Assembly (NCBI RefSeq): GCF_002335805.1 | Contig: NZ_NISU01000003.1 | Coordinates: 218,984 to 282,983, forward strand | DNA: 64,000 nt | Reading direction: 5' to 3' | Source of the DNA: Bacillus sp. FJAT-45350 | GTDB lineage: Bacteria; Bacillota; Bacilli; Bacillales; NISU01 | In this document: piece after piece, positions 1 through 13,970 of the stretch | Position numbering within the stretch: position 1 is the stretch's first letter | Layout: every line of letters begins with the position of its first letter | Translations under genes and position numbers: made by a program | The notes under the pieces: model-generated | The model's database searches: none | Seen by the model: the letters and a program-made list of their open reading frames with translations, nothing else | What the model was told of the DNA's origin: nothing

Positions 1-739
1 TGGTGCAAGTGCATACCCTCGTCAAATTGATTTTGCTAAGTTCCGTGAGATTGCGGATGCAGTTGGTGCATACCTAATGGTTGATATGGCTCACATTGCA
101 GGTCTTGTAGCTGCAGGGCTTCACCCAAGTCCAGTTCCTTATGCGGAGTTTGTAACAACAACAACGCATAAGACATTACGTGGACCTCGTGGTGGTATGA
201 TTTTATGTAAAGAAGAATTTGCAAAGAAAATTGATAAATCAATGTTCCCTGGGCTTCAAGGTGGACCATTAATGCACGTTATTGCTGCGAAAGCAGTTGC
301 ATTTGGTGAAGCTTTACAAGATGATTTCAAAGTATATGCTGAACAAATTATCAAAAATGCAAAGCGCTTAGGTGAAAAATTGTCAAGCGAAGGGATTAAC
401 CTAGTATCAGGTGGAACAGATAATCACCTTTTACTACTAGATCTTCGTAGTCTTGGACTTACAGGAAAAGTAGCAGAGCATGCTCTTGATGAAGTAGGCG
501 TAACAACAAACAAAAACACAATTCCATTCGATCCAGAAAGCCCATTTGTTACAAGTGGTATCCGTATCGGTACGGCAGCGGTAACGTCACGTGGACTTGA
601 TGAAGAAGCAATGGATGAAATCGGTGAAATTATTGCTCTAACACTTAAGAACATTGAAGACGAAGCTAAGCTACAAGAAGCAAAAGACCGTGTAGCAGCA
701 CTAACAAAGAAATTCCCAATGTACCCAGAGTTAGGTTAA
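1..739 (+). CDS. glyA: Serine hydroxymethyltransferase, C-terminal part (5' end outside window)
   Basis: PLP enzyme that interconverts serine and glycine and loads one-carbon units onto tetrahydrofolate in the cytoplasm. The open frame runs from base 2, so about 245 residues of a usual ~413 are present and the N-terminal ~40% lies upstream of the window. The fragment has the family block GASAYPR, the segment VDMAHIAGL, the PLP-lysine motif [14 protein letters not shown], and a C-terminus ending KFPMYPELG. The next gene is upp, the usual Bacillus neighbour. The gene ends at a strong hairpin terminator lying inside a heptad-repeat element. Identification is secure. Confidence 0.97.
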   Translation, partial: GASAYPRQIDFAKFREIADAVGAYLMVDMAHIAGLVAAGLHPSPVPYAEFVTTTTHKTLRGPRGGMILCKEEFAKKIDKSMFPGLQGGPLMHVIAAKAVAFGEALQDDFKVYAEQIIKNAKRLGEKLSSEGINLVSGGTDNHLLLLDLRSLGLTGKVAEHALDEVGVTTNKNTIPFDPESPFVTSGIRIGTAAVTSRGLDEEAMDEIGEIIALTLKNIEDEAKLQEAKDRVAALTKKFPMYPELG

Positions 740-743
740 TTAT

Positions 744-873
744 GAATGCTGGGTTATGAGTTATGAATTTAGAGCAGGTAAGAATTCTATAGAATTCTTA
801 CCTGCTCTTTTCTATAAAAAGTCTTAAAAAGGTCTTAAATTCGTAATTCATACCTCATAATTCATAATTCCCC
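744..873. repeat. Heptad-repeat palindromic element R1 (glyA-upp gap)
   Basis: The left arm (744-771) reads as four 7-bp units starting GAATGCT, then GGGTTAT and GAGTTAT. The right arm (838-873) reads AATTCGT, AATTCAT, ACCTCAT, AATTCAT and ends AATTCCCC. The right arm is the approximate reverse complement of the left. The glyA terminator hairpin (772-812) sits between the arms. The same first unit ([GT]AATGCT or [GT]AATGGC) and 7-bp phase recur at other intergenic sites in the window, so this is one member of a dispersed family. Confidence 0.75.
772..812 (+). terminator. Rho-independent terminator of glyA
   Basis: A perfect 17-bp inverted repeat (772-788 with 791-807, 2-nt centre) contains two AGAATTCT words and is followed by a T-rich run. 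It lies just after glyA and inside the R1 repeat element. Confidence 0.85.
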
Positions 874-969
874 TCACCTTGCTCTTGATTGCTGTTGTCT
901 TTTTATGTAGAATTTTCAAAGAGTCTGTAATAGGGATATTTCCCCTTATATAAAAAGGAGCTAACAAAC

Positions 970-1599
970 ATGAGCAAAGTTTACGTATTTGATCACCCAT
1001 TAATTCAACATAAGTTATCGTATATTAGAGATAAAAACACAGGTACAAAGGAATTTCGCGAGCTTGTAGATGAAGTTGCTGCATTAATGGCATTTGAAAT
1101 TACTCGTGACTTACCATTAAAAGATGTCATAATTGATACACCAGTTGGTCCAGCACCATCAAAACTAATTGCAGGAAAAAAACTTGGACTAGTTCCAATT
1201 TTACGTGCTGGGTTAGGGATGGTTGATGGGATTCTACGTATGATTCCTGCTGCAAAGGTAGGGCATGTAGGACTATACCGTGACCCGGAAACTTTACAAC
1301 CTATTGAATACTATGTAAAGTTACCAACTGATGTTAATGAGCGTGAGTTTATTGTGATTGACCCGATGCTAGCAACTGGAGGGTCTGCAGTGGAAGCAAT
1401 TAATAGCTTAAAGAAGCGCGGTGCAGAAAACATTAAGCTAATGTGTCTAATTGCTGCTCCTGAAGGGGTAGAGATTGTTAAGGAAGCTCATCCTGACGTG
1501 GATATATATTTAGCGGCAATGGACGAAAAACTAGATGAAAAAGGTTATATTGTTCCGGGTCTTGGAGACGCAGGAGACCGTCTGTTTGGAACGAAATAA
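970..1599 (+). CDS. upp: Uracil phosphoribosyltransferase
   Basis: Pyrimidine salvage enzyme that makes UMP from uracil and PRPP in the cytoplasm. It has 209 residues, the normal family length. The family segments [12 protein letters not shown] and the PRPP-binding loop [10 protein letters not shown] are visible, and the C-terminus has [13 protein letters not shown]. The ATG at 970 follows an AAAAGGAG ribosome site at 953-960. It lies between glyA and mnaA as in many Bacillus relatives. No terminator separates it clearly from mnaA, so the two may be co-transcribed. Confidence 0.97.
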   Translation: MSKVYVFDHPLIQHKLSYIRDKNTGTKEFRELVDEVAALMAFEITRDLPLKDVIIDTPVGPAPSKLIAGKKLGLVPILRAGLGMVDGILRMIPAAKVGHVGLYRDPETLQPIEYYVKLPTDVNEREFIVIDPMLATGGSAVEAINSLKKRGAENIKLMCLIAAPEGVEIVKEAHPDVDIYLAAMDEKLDEKGYIVPGLGDAGDRLFGTK

Positions 1600-1697
1600 A
1601 ATAAGTCCCAAAAGGTAATTTACCGTTTTGGTGTTTACTTGAAGCACGATCCTGATATGTTAGTAAGAATGTCTCTTCAAAGTGAAAGGGGATTACT

Positions 1698-2849
1698 ATG
1701 GAAGACAAGGTAAAGGTACTAACCGTTTTTGGGACAAGGCCGGAAGCGATTAAGATGGCACCGCTTGTTCTTGAGCTTGAAAAGAACGATGAAAAAATAG
1801 AATCAATTGTTGCGGTAACGGGACAACATCGAGAAATGCTAGATCAAGTATTAGAGATTTTTAATGTAACTCCAGATTATGACTTGAATATTATGAAGGC
1901 TCGACAAACGTTAGTCGATGTTACAACAAATGCGCTTCAAGGATTAGATGATGTAATTAAAAAAGTTCAGCCAGACATTGTATTAGTTCATGGAGATACA
2001 ACGACCACATTTGTCGCTGGACTTGCAGCTTATTACAATCAAGTGGCTGTTGGACATGTGGAAGCTGGACTAAGAACGTGGAATAAGTTATCTCCTTTCC
2101 CTGAAGAGATGAATCGACAATTAACAGGGGTCATAGCGGATCTGCATTTTTCTCCAACTGATAAAGCTGCTAATAATCTTTTGGAAGAAAATAAGCAACA
2201 AGAAGCGATTTTTATTACAGGAAATACAGCAATTGATGCGTTGAAGACAACAGTAAATGATGAATATCACCATCCTGTCCTTGAAAAGATAGGTTCTGAT
2301 CGTTTAATTCTTTTAACTGCACACCGTCGGGAAAACTTAGGAGAACCAATGAAAAATATGTTCCGGGCAATAAAGCGACTAGTGCAAGAAAATGATGATG
2401 TTCAAGTTGTTTATCCTGTTCATTTAAATCCTGTTGTAAGAGAAACGGCTGATGAAGTACTGGGAGATGACCCTCGAATTCACTTAATTGAACCGTTAGG
2501 CGTTTTAGACTTCCACAACTTTGCGTCTAGAGCGGAGATTATACTAACGGATTCAGGTGGAGTTCAAGAGGAAGCGCCGTCATTAGGTACGCCAGTCCTA
2601 GTTCTAAGGGATACGACTGAAAGACCAGAAGGTATAGAAGCGGGAACCTTGAAGCTAGCTGGAACTGAAGAAGAAACAATTTATCAGCTTGCAACAGAAC
2701 TCCTAACAGATAAAGAGGCTTATGAAAAAATGTCAAAGGCTTCAAATCCATATGGAGATGGACAAGCGTCAAGACGTATTGTAGAAGCAATCCTATATCA
2801 CTTTAACAAAAGGGATGAGAAACCTCTTCCATTCTCACCTCAATCATAA
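1698..2849 (+). CDS. mnaA: UDP-N-acetylglucosamine 2-epimerase (non-hydrolysing)
   Basis: Interconverts UDP-GlcNAc and UDP-ManNAc, the ManNAc donor for teichoic-acid linkage units and secondary wall polymers. The 383 residues match the family length. Visible motifs are FGTRPEAIKMAPL at the N-terminus, HGDTTTT, HVEAGLRT, TAHRREN and DSGGVQEEAPSLG. The ATG at 1698 has an AAAGGGG site upstream. In this genome the product may matter for the ManNAc-containing wall polymer that SLH proteins bind; that link is inference. The gene ends at a terminator at 2852-2887. Confidence 0.95.
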   Translation: MEDKVKVLTVFGTRPEAIKMAPLVLELEKNDEKIESIVAVTGQHREMLDQVLEIFNVTPDYDLNIMKARQTLVDVTTNALQGLDDVIKKVQPDIVLVHGDTTTTFVAGLAAYYNQVAVGHVEAGLRTWNKLSPFPEEMNRQLTGVIADLHFSPTDKAANNLLEENKQQEAIFITGNTAIDALKTTVNDEYHHPVLEKIGSDRLILLTAHRRENLGEPMKNMFRAIKRLVQENDDVQVVYPVHLNPVVRETADEVLGDDPRIHLIEPLGVLDFHNFASRAEIILTDSGGVQEEAPSLGTPVLVLRDTTERPEGIEAGTLKLAGTEEETIYQLATELLTDKEAYEKMSKASNPYGDGQASRRIVEAILYHFNKRDEKPLPFSPQS

Positions 2850-2851
2850 AT

Positions 2852-2887
2852 AATAAAAAGCATCCTTCGGGGTGCTTTTTATTATTT
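2852..2887 (+). terminator. Rho-independent terminator of mnaA
   Basis: A 14-bp stem with one G-U pair (2852-2865 with 2870-2883) and a TTCG loop ends in a T-rich tract. Confidence 0.9.
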
Positions 2888-3047
2888 TGAGAAAGTTTCC
2901 ATACTTTTAGCACGTATATATTTAGGTTCGAAGATTTATTTTTTGTAAATAAATTTTCTTATGGCGACAAATACTAATTGAACCAGAAGATTGTTTTACC
3001 TAGTTGGATACGTGTTTATCATATTATTTTAAGGAGGGATGTCAGCG

Positions 3048-5321
3048 TTGAAAAAATTATTATTACTTACGTTAGTTGTTGTGTTTGTCATGCTGACGCC
3101 TTATAGCCAGGTTGTTCAAGCAAACCAATTTCCAAGCCGTCCTCCAGTGCAGAATGATGAAGAAGAGAAAGAAGCCGTTGTGATTGTGAAGGTTGAAGAA
3201 GAGCGGATTGAAGATGTACTCCAAGATATAAAAGATAAGTTTCCAAGCACAAAAGTTAGGAAAAGATTCAATTTATTGTTCTCTGGTTTTTCGATTCAAG
3301 TTCTAGAGAAGGATATTAAGGCAATAGAAGCTATAACAGGGATAGAACGAGTAGATAGAGTAGTTACTTATCAAGCGATGATTAATGATAGTGTTCCTTT
3401 TATCGGAGGAGATGAAATTCGAAGACAATATGATCGTAATGGTGACCACTTAACTGGTAAAGGAATTAAAGTGGCTGTCATAGATACGGGTATTGATTAT
3501 AAGCATCCTGATTTAAAGGAAAATTATAAGGGTGGCTTTGATGTAGTCGATTGTGATGAAGATCCAATGGAAACGTTAGAGTCGCAAGGTGCTCCAACTC
3601 TACATGGTACACATGTAGCAGGGATTATTGCTGCAAATGGACAAATTAAAGGTGTAGCTCCTGAAGCAGAACTATATGCATACAGAGCATTAGGACCAGG
3701 AGGCCAGGGAACAACGGAGCAAGTAATTGAGGCGATAGAAAAAGCAGTAGAGGATGGTGTAGATGTCATTAACCTTTCTCTTGGGAATACTGTAAATGGT
3801 CCTGATTGGCCAACTAGTATTGCGCTAGATAAGGCAGTGGATTTAGGTGTAGTAGCAGTAACCTCTAATGGAAATAGTGGTCCAAAAATGTGGACAGTTG
3901 GTTCTCCTGGTACATCAACGAATGCGATATCTGTTGGAGCTTCACTTCCTCCTTTGAAGATACCGTATCTGACTGTTTTTGGAGAAAATAAGGAGATTGA
4001 GCAAAATGGAATAGGTGGTGGTCTGCCGTGGACGATTAAACGGGATTACCCAATAATATCAGCAGGATTAGGGATGAAGTCTGACTTTGACGATAAGAAT
4101 GCAGAAGGGAAAATTGTTATAGTAAAAAGAGGAATTATTCCTTTTATTGAAAAAGCACAGAATGCAAAAGAGGCAGGTGCGAAGGGATTAATCATATACA
4201 ATAACACAAGTGGTAGCTTTGCGGGAGCTTTAGAAGGTGGTGTAGAACTGCCGATTGTCTCTATCTCAAAAGAAGATGGAGAATGGATTGTTGATAAAAT
4301 AGCAGATGATCGTAAGGATGAAGAGACGTTAAGGACTCTTTATAAAGACGAAGAGGATTTCCTAGCGCCGTTCAGTTCAAGAGGACCAGTAACCCATACA
4401 TGGGAGGTAAAGCCAGATGTGGTTGCTCCTGGAGTCTCGATTGATAGCACAATTCCTAAAGGATATCTCGGGTTGAATGGTACTAGTATGGCTGCTCCCC
4501 ACGTAGCTGGTGCTGCGGCATTGATTAAGCAGGCGCATCCCGATTGGAGTCCGCTGCAAATAAAAGCAGCATTAATGAATTCTGCTAAAGGGTTAGCAGA
4601 TAGAGATGGAAATGCCTATTATCCATATGAGCAAGGGGCAGGAAGAATTCAAGTCGATAAAGCAGTCGAGATGGATACACTTGTTTATCCTGGCGCAGTT
4701 ACTTTTGGAAAATGGTCAAAGGATGATAGACGTGAAGTGAAAGAAGTAACATTAACTATTGATAATCAATCCCCTAAAGAAAATACTTATTACGTTGTAC
4801 CGCCGATAGATGCACCAGATGGCATCCAATGGAAGGTTCCATTTTCTTTTACACTAGAACCGAATGAAACCAAAGATGTAACGGTAGTAATGGATATTAT
4901 GCCATCAGTATTAAAAGAAGGTGTTCATAGTGGTGACATATTCGTCAAAGGTGGAAATGAGGACATACGTGTACCTTATCAGTTTTTTATCGAGGAACCT
5001 GATTATCCAAGACTTATGGCATTTATGTTTGAGCACGCAGATTATCCAGGGGCATACCGTTATGAAATGTATTTACCAGGTGGTGCAGAGGAAGTAGGAA
5101 TTGCAATTTATGATCCGGACACATTTGAATTCCTAAGATATTTGGATGTGAAGAAGAATGTTGAAAGAGGAATTGTAGAAGGAGAAATTGCAGCTGATTC
5201 ATTAAGGGACGGTGTGTATAAAGCATTGGTATTTGCTAATAAAGATGGACAAGAAGACACAATTGAAACAACAATTATAATTGGCGACAATGAATATCAC
5301 AAACCAAATAATATTCAATAA
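3048..5321 (+). CDS. Secreted subtilisin-family (S8) serine protease, Vpr-like with PA domain
   Basis: An exported serine protease of about 757 residues. I prefer the TTG at 3048: the AAGGAGGG ribosome site (3031-3038) touches the ATG at 3039 but is about 10 nt from the TTG, and the product then starts MKKLLLLT, a typical signal peptide ending near VVQA. Domains in order: signal, I9-type inhibitor propeptide (about 40-110), S8 catalytic domain, PA insertion (about 325-410), and a C-terminal beta-rich region. The catalytic triad is Asp146 (IDTGID), His186 (HGTHVAG) and Ser480 (GTSMAAPHVAG), numbered from the TTG. It is a single-gene unit placed between mnaA and the atp operon. Likely roles are extracellular protein degradation or wall-protein processing; the substrate is unknown. 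Confidence 0.9.
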   Translation: MKKLLLLTLVVVFVMLTPYSQVVQANQFPSRPPVQNDEEEKEAVVIVKVEEERIEDVLQDIKDKFPSTKVRKRFNLLFSGFSIQVLEKDIKAIEAITGIERVDRVVTYQAMINDSVPFIGGDEIRRQYDRNGDHLTGKGIKVAVIDTGIDYKHPDLKENYKGGFDVVDCDEDPMETLESQGAPTLHGTHVAGIIAANGQIKGVAPEAELYAYRALGPGGQGTTEQVIEAIEKAVEDGVDVINLSLGNTVNGPDWPTSIALDKAVDLGVVAVTSNGNSGPKMWTVGSPGTSTNAISVGASLPPLKIPYLTVFGENKEIEQNGIGGGLPWTIKRDYPIISAGLGMKSDFDDKNAEGKIVIVKRGIIPFIEKAQNAKEAGAKGLIIYNNTSGSFAGALEGGVELPIVSISKEDGEWIVDKIADDRKDEETLRTLYKDEEDFLAPFSSRGPVTHTWEVKPDVVAPGVSIDSTIPKGYLGLNGTSMAAPHVAGAAALIKQAHPDWSPLQIKAALMNSAKGLADRDGNAYYPYEQGAGRIQVDKAVEMDTLVYPGAVTFGKWSKDDRREVKEVTLTIDNQSPKENTYYVVPPIDAPDGIQWKVPFSFTLEPNETKDVTVVMDIMPSVLKEGVHSGDIFVKGGNEDIRVPYQFFIEEPDYPRLMAFMFEHADYPGAYRYEMYLPGGAEEVGIAIYDPDTFEFLRYLDVKKNVERGIVEGEIAADSLRDGVYKALVFANKDGQEDTIETTIIIGDNEYHKPNNIQ

Positions 5322-5373
5322 GTAAGTGAATTTTATTGATGGATGTCTTATGAGTAAAGTGAGACTCTTATGG

Positions 5374-5420
5374 AAGGTTGCTGAAAAAGTGTGATTTTCA
5401 CTTTTCCAGCAACCTTTTTT
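5374..5420 (+). terminator. Terminator-like hairpin after the protease gene
   Basis: GGTTGCTGAAAAAGTG (5376-5391) pairs with CACTTTTCCAGCAACC (5399-5414, one mismatch) and is followed by TTTTTT. Confidence 0.8.
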
Positions 5421-5690
5421 AAGTAATGAGGTAAGCCGTTGCATCTTATGAAGCTTGCTATGAGTGGTTTTTTCAAAGCAAGCGCGCAACGTGCGGAGAC
5501 ATTACTGCTTCCTGAATCCACTATATTGGACCTTTTCAGCAGTCTTCTCTTAAGGCGTCCTGTTTTTGTTTTCGAAGCGAATAAAACTGAGGAATATTCA
5601 GAGAATAAGTAGTGCTTGTTTAAAATTTGTCAAAAGTGTGAACAAAGAAAAGATAGAAATATTCACCTGGCGTTTTATTACCAAAACACG
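5421..5690. other. Intergenic stretch without a recognised gene
   Basis: No convincing coding frame was found. A small hairpin (GCTTGC / GCAAGC, about 5452-5484) is present. The word ACCTTTTCAGCA near 5531-5542 is roughly the inverse of the TGCTGAAAAAGT stem of the upstream terminator. This could be the decayed end of a small mobile element, but I cannot assign one. Confidence 0.3.
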
Positions 5691-5719
5691 TTGACATCAT
5701 GTTTACCCTATTGTACGAT
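5691..5719 (+). promoter_or_regulatory. Sigma-A promoter of the atp operon
   Basis: TTGACA (5691-5696), a 17-bp spacer, then TACGAT (5714-5719). It is placed about 140 bp ahead of the first atp gene and has a perfect -35 element, so it is the best candidate for the operon promoter. Confidence 0.75.
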
Positions 5720-5857
5720 TACAAAGGATGTAATGATAAGGTTTACATGTAGTACATAGCCTTGTCCACTAATACCGGTATAAGCACATATGAATAATGA
5801 GTTTTTAGGATAAGAAGCAATGGTTTATCAAGTTAAATTTCTCATGGAGGCCTCTAA

Positions 5858-6091
5858 ATGAGAGAAAAAAAACCTCAAGCCCAGCTAGTGCGCGCAATGG
5901 CACTTATGTCGACAGTTCTATCCTACTTAGTAGGACCAATTTTAGTTGGAGTGTTTGGTGGTCAATGGCTTGACTCGTACTTTGAGACAAAACCAATTTT
6001 CTTGCTTATAGGACTATTACTTGGTATTGCTACAGGTGTTTATGGATTGTTTAGGCTACTCGGTGAGTTTTTAGGAGAAGATGATTCATGA
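5858..6091 (+). CDS. atpZ: AtpZ/AtpI-family small membrane protein
   Basis: A 77-residue protein with two predicted membrane helices (about 16-38 and 46-68) and the family's GPILVGVFGGQWLD segment. It is the first gene of the ATP synthase operon. In alkaliphilic Bacillus, atpZ precedes atpI, and AtpZ/AtpI have been linked to Mg2+ supply and to c-ring or ATP synthase assembly. The ATG at 5858 follows a GGAGG site. Its stop overlaps the atpI start by 4 nt (ATGA), implying translational coupling. Confidence 0.85.
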   Translation: MREKKPQAQLVRAMALMSTVLSYLVGPILVGVFGGQWLDSYFETKPIFLLIGLLLGIATGVYGLFRLLGEFLGEDDS

Positions 6092-6471
6092 ATCAGTTTT
6101 CGGCTAGCATGAGACGCTATACATCATATAACTTATACTTGCTAGCGTTATATGTACTAGGTTGGGGTTTCACTCCATACGATTCATTCTTTCAAGGTTT
6201 AATAATAGGTGCTGTACTAGGCTCCTACAATTTATGGAGTATGTACAGCAAGACGAAGCGTTTAGGACAAGCTGCGGTAGAAGGAAAGAAGATGTATACC
6301 ATTGGTACACTTTCTAGATTTGCAGTAGGTGCAATAATTGCGATTATAGCGATTCGCTATCCAGAAACGTTTCACATTATTGGTTTGATAATAGGTTTAA
6401 TGTCAGCCTATATTATCATCTTAATAGATTCTTTATTTCAAATAAAAAGCTTGTCGCAAAGAAAGAGGTGA
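6088..6471 (+). CDS. atpI: ATP synthase protein I
   Basis: A 127-residue membrane protein with about four hydrophobic helices, second in the atp operon and overlapping atpZ by 4 nt. The AtpI family helps assemble the rotor c-ring and is not part of the finished enzyme. The sequence is weakly conserved, as usual for AtpI; the call rests on size, topology and position between atpZ and atpB. Confidence 0.85.
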   Translation: MNQFSASMRRYTSYNLYLLALYVLGWGFTPYDSFFQGLIIGAVLGSYNLWSMYSKTKRLGQAAVEGKKMYTIGTLSRFAVGAIIAIIAIRYPETFHIIGLIIGLMSAYIIILIDSLFQIKSLSQRKR

Positions 6472-6477
6472 AAACTT

Positions 6478-7206
6478 TTGGATTATGGAGCTCCTATAGT
6501 AGAGAATTTGTTTGGTATACCTTGGCTTTCTGTTAACTTAGCCAACATTCTTATGATTACTGTTTGTTCAGGTATAACACTTTTAATTGGAATTCTCAGC
6601 GCAAGGGCAATTCAGATGAAGCCTACAGGTATGCAAAACGTATTTGAATGGTTAATTGACTTTGTCAAAGGCATTATTAATAGCACGATGGATTGGAAAA
6701 CAGGTGAACGTTTCCTAGGATTAGGTTTGACGATTTTCCTTTACATCCTTATTTCTAACTTAGGAAAATTACCTTTCGCAATTATTACAGAGCCAGGTCA
6801 TGTTGTTTGGTGGAAAACAGTAACGGCGGATCCGCTGATTACCTTAACACTAGCTGCAATGATTATTGTTATGACTCATTTTTATGGTATTAAGATGAAA
6901 GGTTTTGGTGGGTATGGTAAGGATTACTTCAAACCAGTACCATTTCTGTTTCCACTAAAAGTGGTAGAGGAATTTGCCAACATTTTAACGCTTGGAATGC
7001 GTTTATTCGGTAATATGTATGCTAAATCAATTTTAATGGGACTATTAGTTTCATTAGGTGTTAGTGGTTGGTTTGGATTTGTTGCAGGTATTATACCGAC
7101 AGTTGCATGGCAAGCTTTTAGTTTATTTATCGGTGTTATCCAAGCATTCATTTTCTTAATGTTAACTATGGTTTACATGGCGCATAAAGTTAGTGACGAA
7201 CATTAA
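6478..7206 (+). CDS. atpB: ATP synthase F0 subunit a
   Basis: The stator proton-channel subunit, 242 residues with five to six membrane helices. The start is a TTG at 6478 preceded by AGAGGTG. The essential Arg is Arg175 in LGMRLFGN. Lys183, eight residues later (RLFGNMYAK), occupies the position of the Lys180 that marks alkaliphilic Bacillus a subunits. The equivalent of the second alkaliphile residue (Gly212) is a serine here (WQAFSLF). The C-terminus MVYMAHKVS is typical. The gene lies in the standard B-E-F-H-A-G-D-C order. Confidence 0.96.
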   Translation: MDYGAPIVENLFGIPWLSVNLANILMITVCSGITLLIGILSARAIQMKPTGMQNVFEWLIDFVKGIINSTMDWKTGERFLGLGLTIFLYILISNLGKLPFAIITEPGHVVWWKTVTADPLITLTLAAMIIVMTHFYGIKMKGFGGYGKDYFKPVPFLFPLKVVEEFANILTLGMRLFGNMYAKSILMGLLVSLGVSGWFGFVAGIIPTVAWQAFSLFIGVIQAFIFLMLTMVYMAHKVSDEH

Positions 7207-7245
7207 TAACTTCATTAATTTTGCTCAATCTTCATCTGAGCTTAA

Positions 7246-7503
<258 letters not shown>

Positions 7504-7522
7504 TTAACCGTTGAAAAGTATA

Positions 7523-7563
7523 AATGGCGGAGTCCGTTCTATCGTAATAGAAGCTTCGCCATT
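7523..7563 (+). promoter_or_regulatory. Intercistronic hairpin between atpE and atpF
   Basis: AATGGCG (7523-7529) pairs with CGCCATT (7557-7563), with an inner TTCTAT/ATAGAA stem around a CGTA loop. No T-run follows. It is probably an mRNA-stability or processing element that keeps subunit c expression high; that role is inference. Confidence 0.55.
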
Positions 7564-7575
7564 CCTTTTGTATGA

Positions 7576-8633
<1,058 letters not shown>

Positions 8634-8636
8634 TAG

Positions 8637-10166
<1,530 letters not shown>

Positions 10167-10172
10167 AGTGTC

Positions 10173-10217
10173 TGTTCAAAAAGCACGTAAACGATAAGTG
10201 AGCGTACTTTTTGAACA
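10173..10217 (+). promoter_or_regulatory. Intercistronic hairpin between atpA and atpG
   Basis: TGTTCAAAAAGCACGT (10173-10188) pairs with GCGTACTTTTTGAACA (10202-10217) with few mismatches and a ~13-nt loop. It is not followed by a T-run and the operon continues, so it is more likely an mRNA-processing or stability hairpin than a full terminator. Confidence 0.5.
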
Positions 10218-10254
10218 CTCTTTACGGAATACCAGTTTAGCGAAAAGGTGGTGA

Positions 10255-11118
<864 letters not shown>

Positions 11119-11153
11119 AATTCAAATTCGTTACAATAAATGCTAAAGAATAG

Positions 11154-12623
<1,470 letters not shown>

Positions 12624-12666
12624 TTATTAGTTAGAAGGCTATCTTTCCTTTCGATAATAGAATTTT

Positions 12667-12722
12667 GGGTTGAGGGGGTTGAAAGTGAAATTGGTTGTCA
12701 CCAATTTCCTCAACTCCAACCT
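12667..12722 (+). promoter_or_regulatory. Intercistronic hairpin between atpD and atpC
   Basis: A perfect inner stem GAAATTGGT (12687-12695) / ACCAATTTC (12700-12708) with a TGTC loop is extended by an imperfect outer stem (GGTTGAGG... / ...CTCAACTCC). No T-run follows. It probably tunes relative atpC expression. Confidence 0.5.
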
Positions 12723-12764
12723 CTTACCTCCCACTTCAGAAATACATGAAGTTGTATTTCATAG

Positions 12765-13187
<423 letters not shown>

Positions 13188-13193
13188 AATGAG

Positions 13194-13232
13194 AAGCGTA
13201 AAGGAAAAAGAATTTTCCTTGCGCTTTTTATT
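13194..13232 (+). terminator. Rho-independent terminator of the atp operon
   Basis: A stem of about 15 bp (AAGCGTAAAGGAAAA with TTTTCCTTGCGCTT) is followed by a T-rich tract. Confidence 0.85.
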
Positions 13233-13327
13233 TTGCTTTAAGTATAGTTTGCTATATTTAAGATTTTAAAAAAAGGTTTCGTTATATTGAGTAGTGGTAA
13301 AGAAAACAGACTCATTTATATTGATTT

Positions 13328-13403
13328 AACCTTTTAAAAATTGACCTGGGTCAAAGGTTTTCGACAAATGTTACTTTATAAAGTAAACTGAATTTTTTGT
13401 CGA
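13328..13403. promoter_or_regulatory. Palindromic boxes upstream of the nuo promoter
   Basis: TTGACCTGGGTCAA (13341-13354) has TTGAC/GTCAA arms around four bases, like an FNR/CRP-family box (TTGAT-N4-ATCAA), within flanks AACCTTT/AAAGGTT. A second structure nests a perfect 16-bp palindrome, TTACTTTATAAAGTAA (13371-13386), inside TCGACAAA / TTTGTCGA arms (13361-13368, 13396-13403). The placement, 100-150 bp ahead of the nuo promoter, suggests redox or oxygen control. No regulator gene is in the window. Confidence 0.45.
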
Positions 13404-13504
13404 ACGAAATTTTTTAAAAGAATATAAGTAGTTAAGAGTATGTCTACATAAGGAAAAGAATAATAATTGATGAAAAATATTAACATTTAACGATTTTGTG
13501 ACAG

Positions 13505-13533
13505 TCGACACCTAAAATAGGATTTGCTATAAT
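13505..13533 (+). promoter_or_regulatory. Sigma-A promoter of the nuo operon
   Basis: TCGACA (13505-13510), a 17-bp spacer and a perfect TATAAT (13528-13533) with an extended -10 TG two bases ahead. It lies 60 bp before nuoA. The rest of the ~400-bp atpC-nuoA gap holds the atp terminator and the palindromic boxes at 13328-13403; no gene is seen there. Confidence 0.8.
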
Positions 13534-13592
13534 GGGGACGGTTACATAAATACTAGCTATATTTGGAAATAGCTTGGAGGGTGAGGCGAGAT

Positions 13593-13970
13593 ATGGATCC
13601 TTTATACAATCTTTATCAAAACAATTACTTGGTTGTTGTAGTATTTGTGATCCTAGGAATCTTATTACCATTAATTGCCTTAACGGCTGGTCGTATACTT
13701 AGACCAAATAAGCCAACAAAGGAGAAAAAGACGACATACGAAAGCGGAATTGAGCCTACTGGTAGTAGTTGGGTTCAATTTAATGTACGTTATTACATGT
13801 TTGCTTTATTGTTTGTATTGTTTGATGTGGAAACCGTCTTTTTATATCCATGGGCAGTAGCGTACGATGATTTAGGAATTTTTGCATTAATTGAAATGAT
13901 TATCTTTATGTTTATGCTTATTGTAGGCTTACTCTATGCTTGGAAGAAGAAGGTGTTAACATGGACTTAA
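13593..13970 (+). CDS. nuoA: NADH-quinone oxidoreductase-type complex I subunit A
   Basis: A 125-residue membrane subunit with three helices and the conserved [20 protein letters not shown] block. The ATG at 13593 is chosen over an upstream frame because it follows GGAGGGTGAGGCGAG and gives the usual length. It is first gene of an 11-gene operon. Its end overlaps nuoB by 10 nt. Confidence 0.95.
   Translation: MDPLYNLYQNNYLVVVVFVILGILLPLIALTAGRILRPNKPTKEKKTTYESGIEPTGSSWVQFNVRYYMFALLFVLFDVETVFLYPWAVAYDDLGIFALIEMIIFMFMLIVGLLYAWKKKVLTWT

Noticed and set aside
838-969. Riboswitch or PyrR attenuator ahead of upp
   Set aside because: The sequence is mainly the R1 arm and a short leader; no PyrR-type anti-antiterminator or known riboswitch fold was recognised.
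3039-3047. ATG at 3039 as start of the Vpr-like protease
   Set aside because: It touches the AAGGAGGG site; the TTG at 3048 has proper spacing and gives a standard signal peptide.
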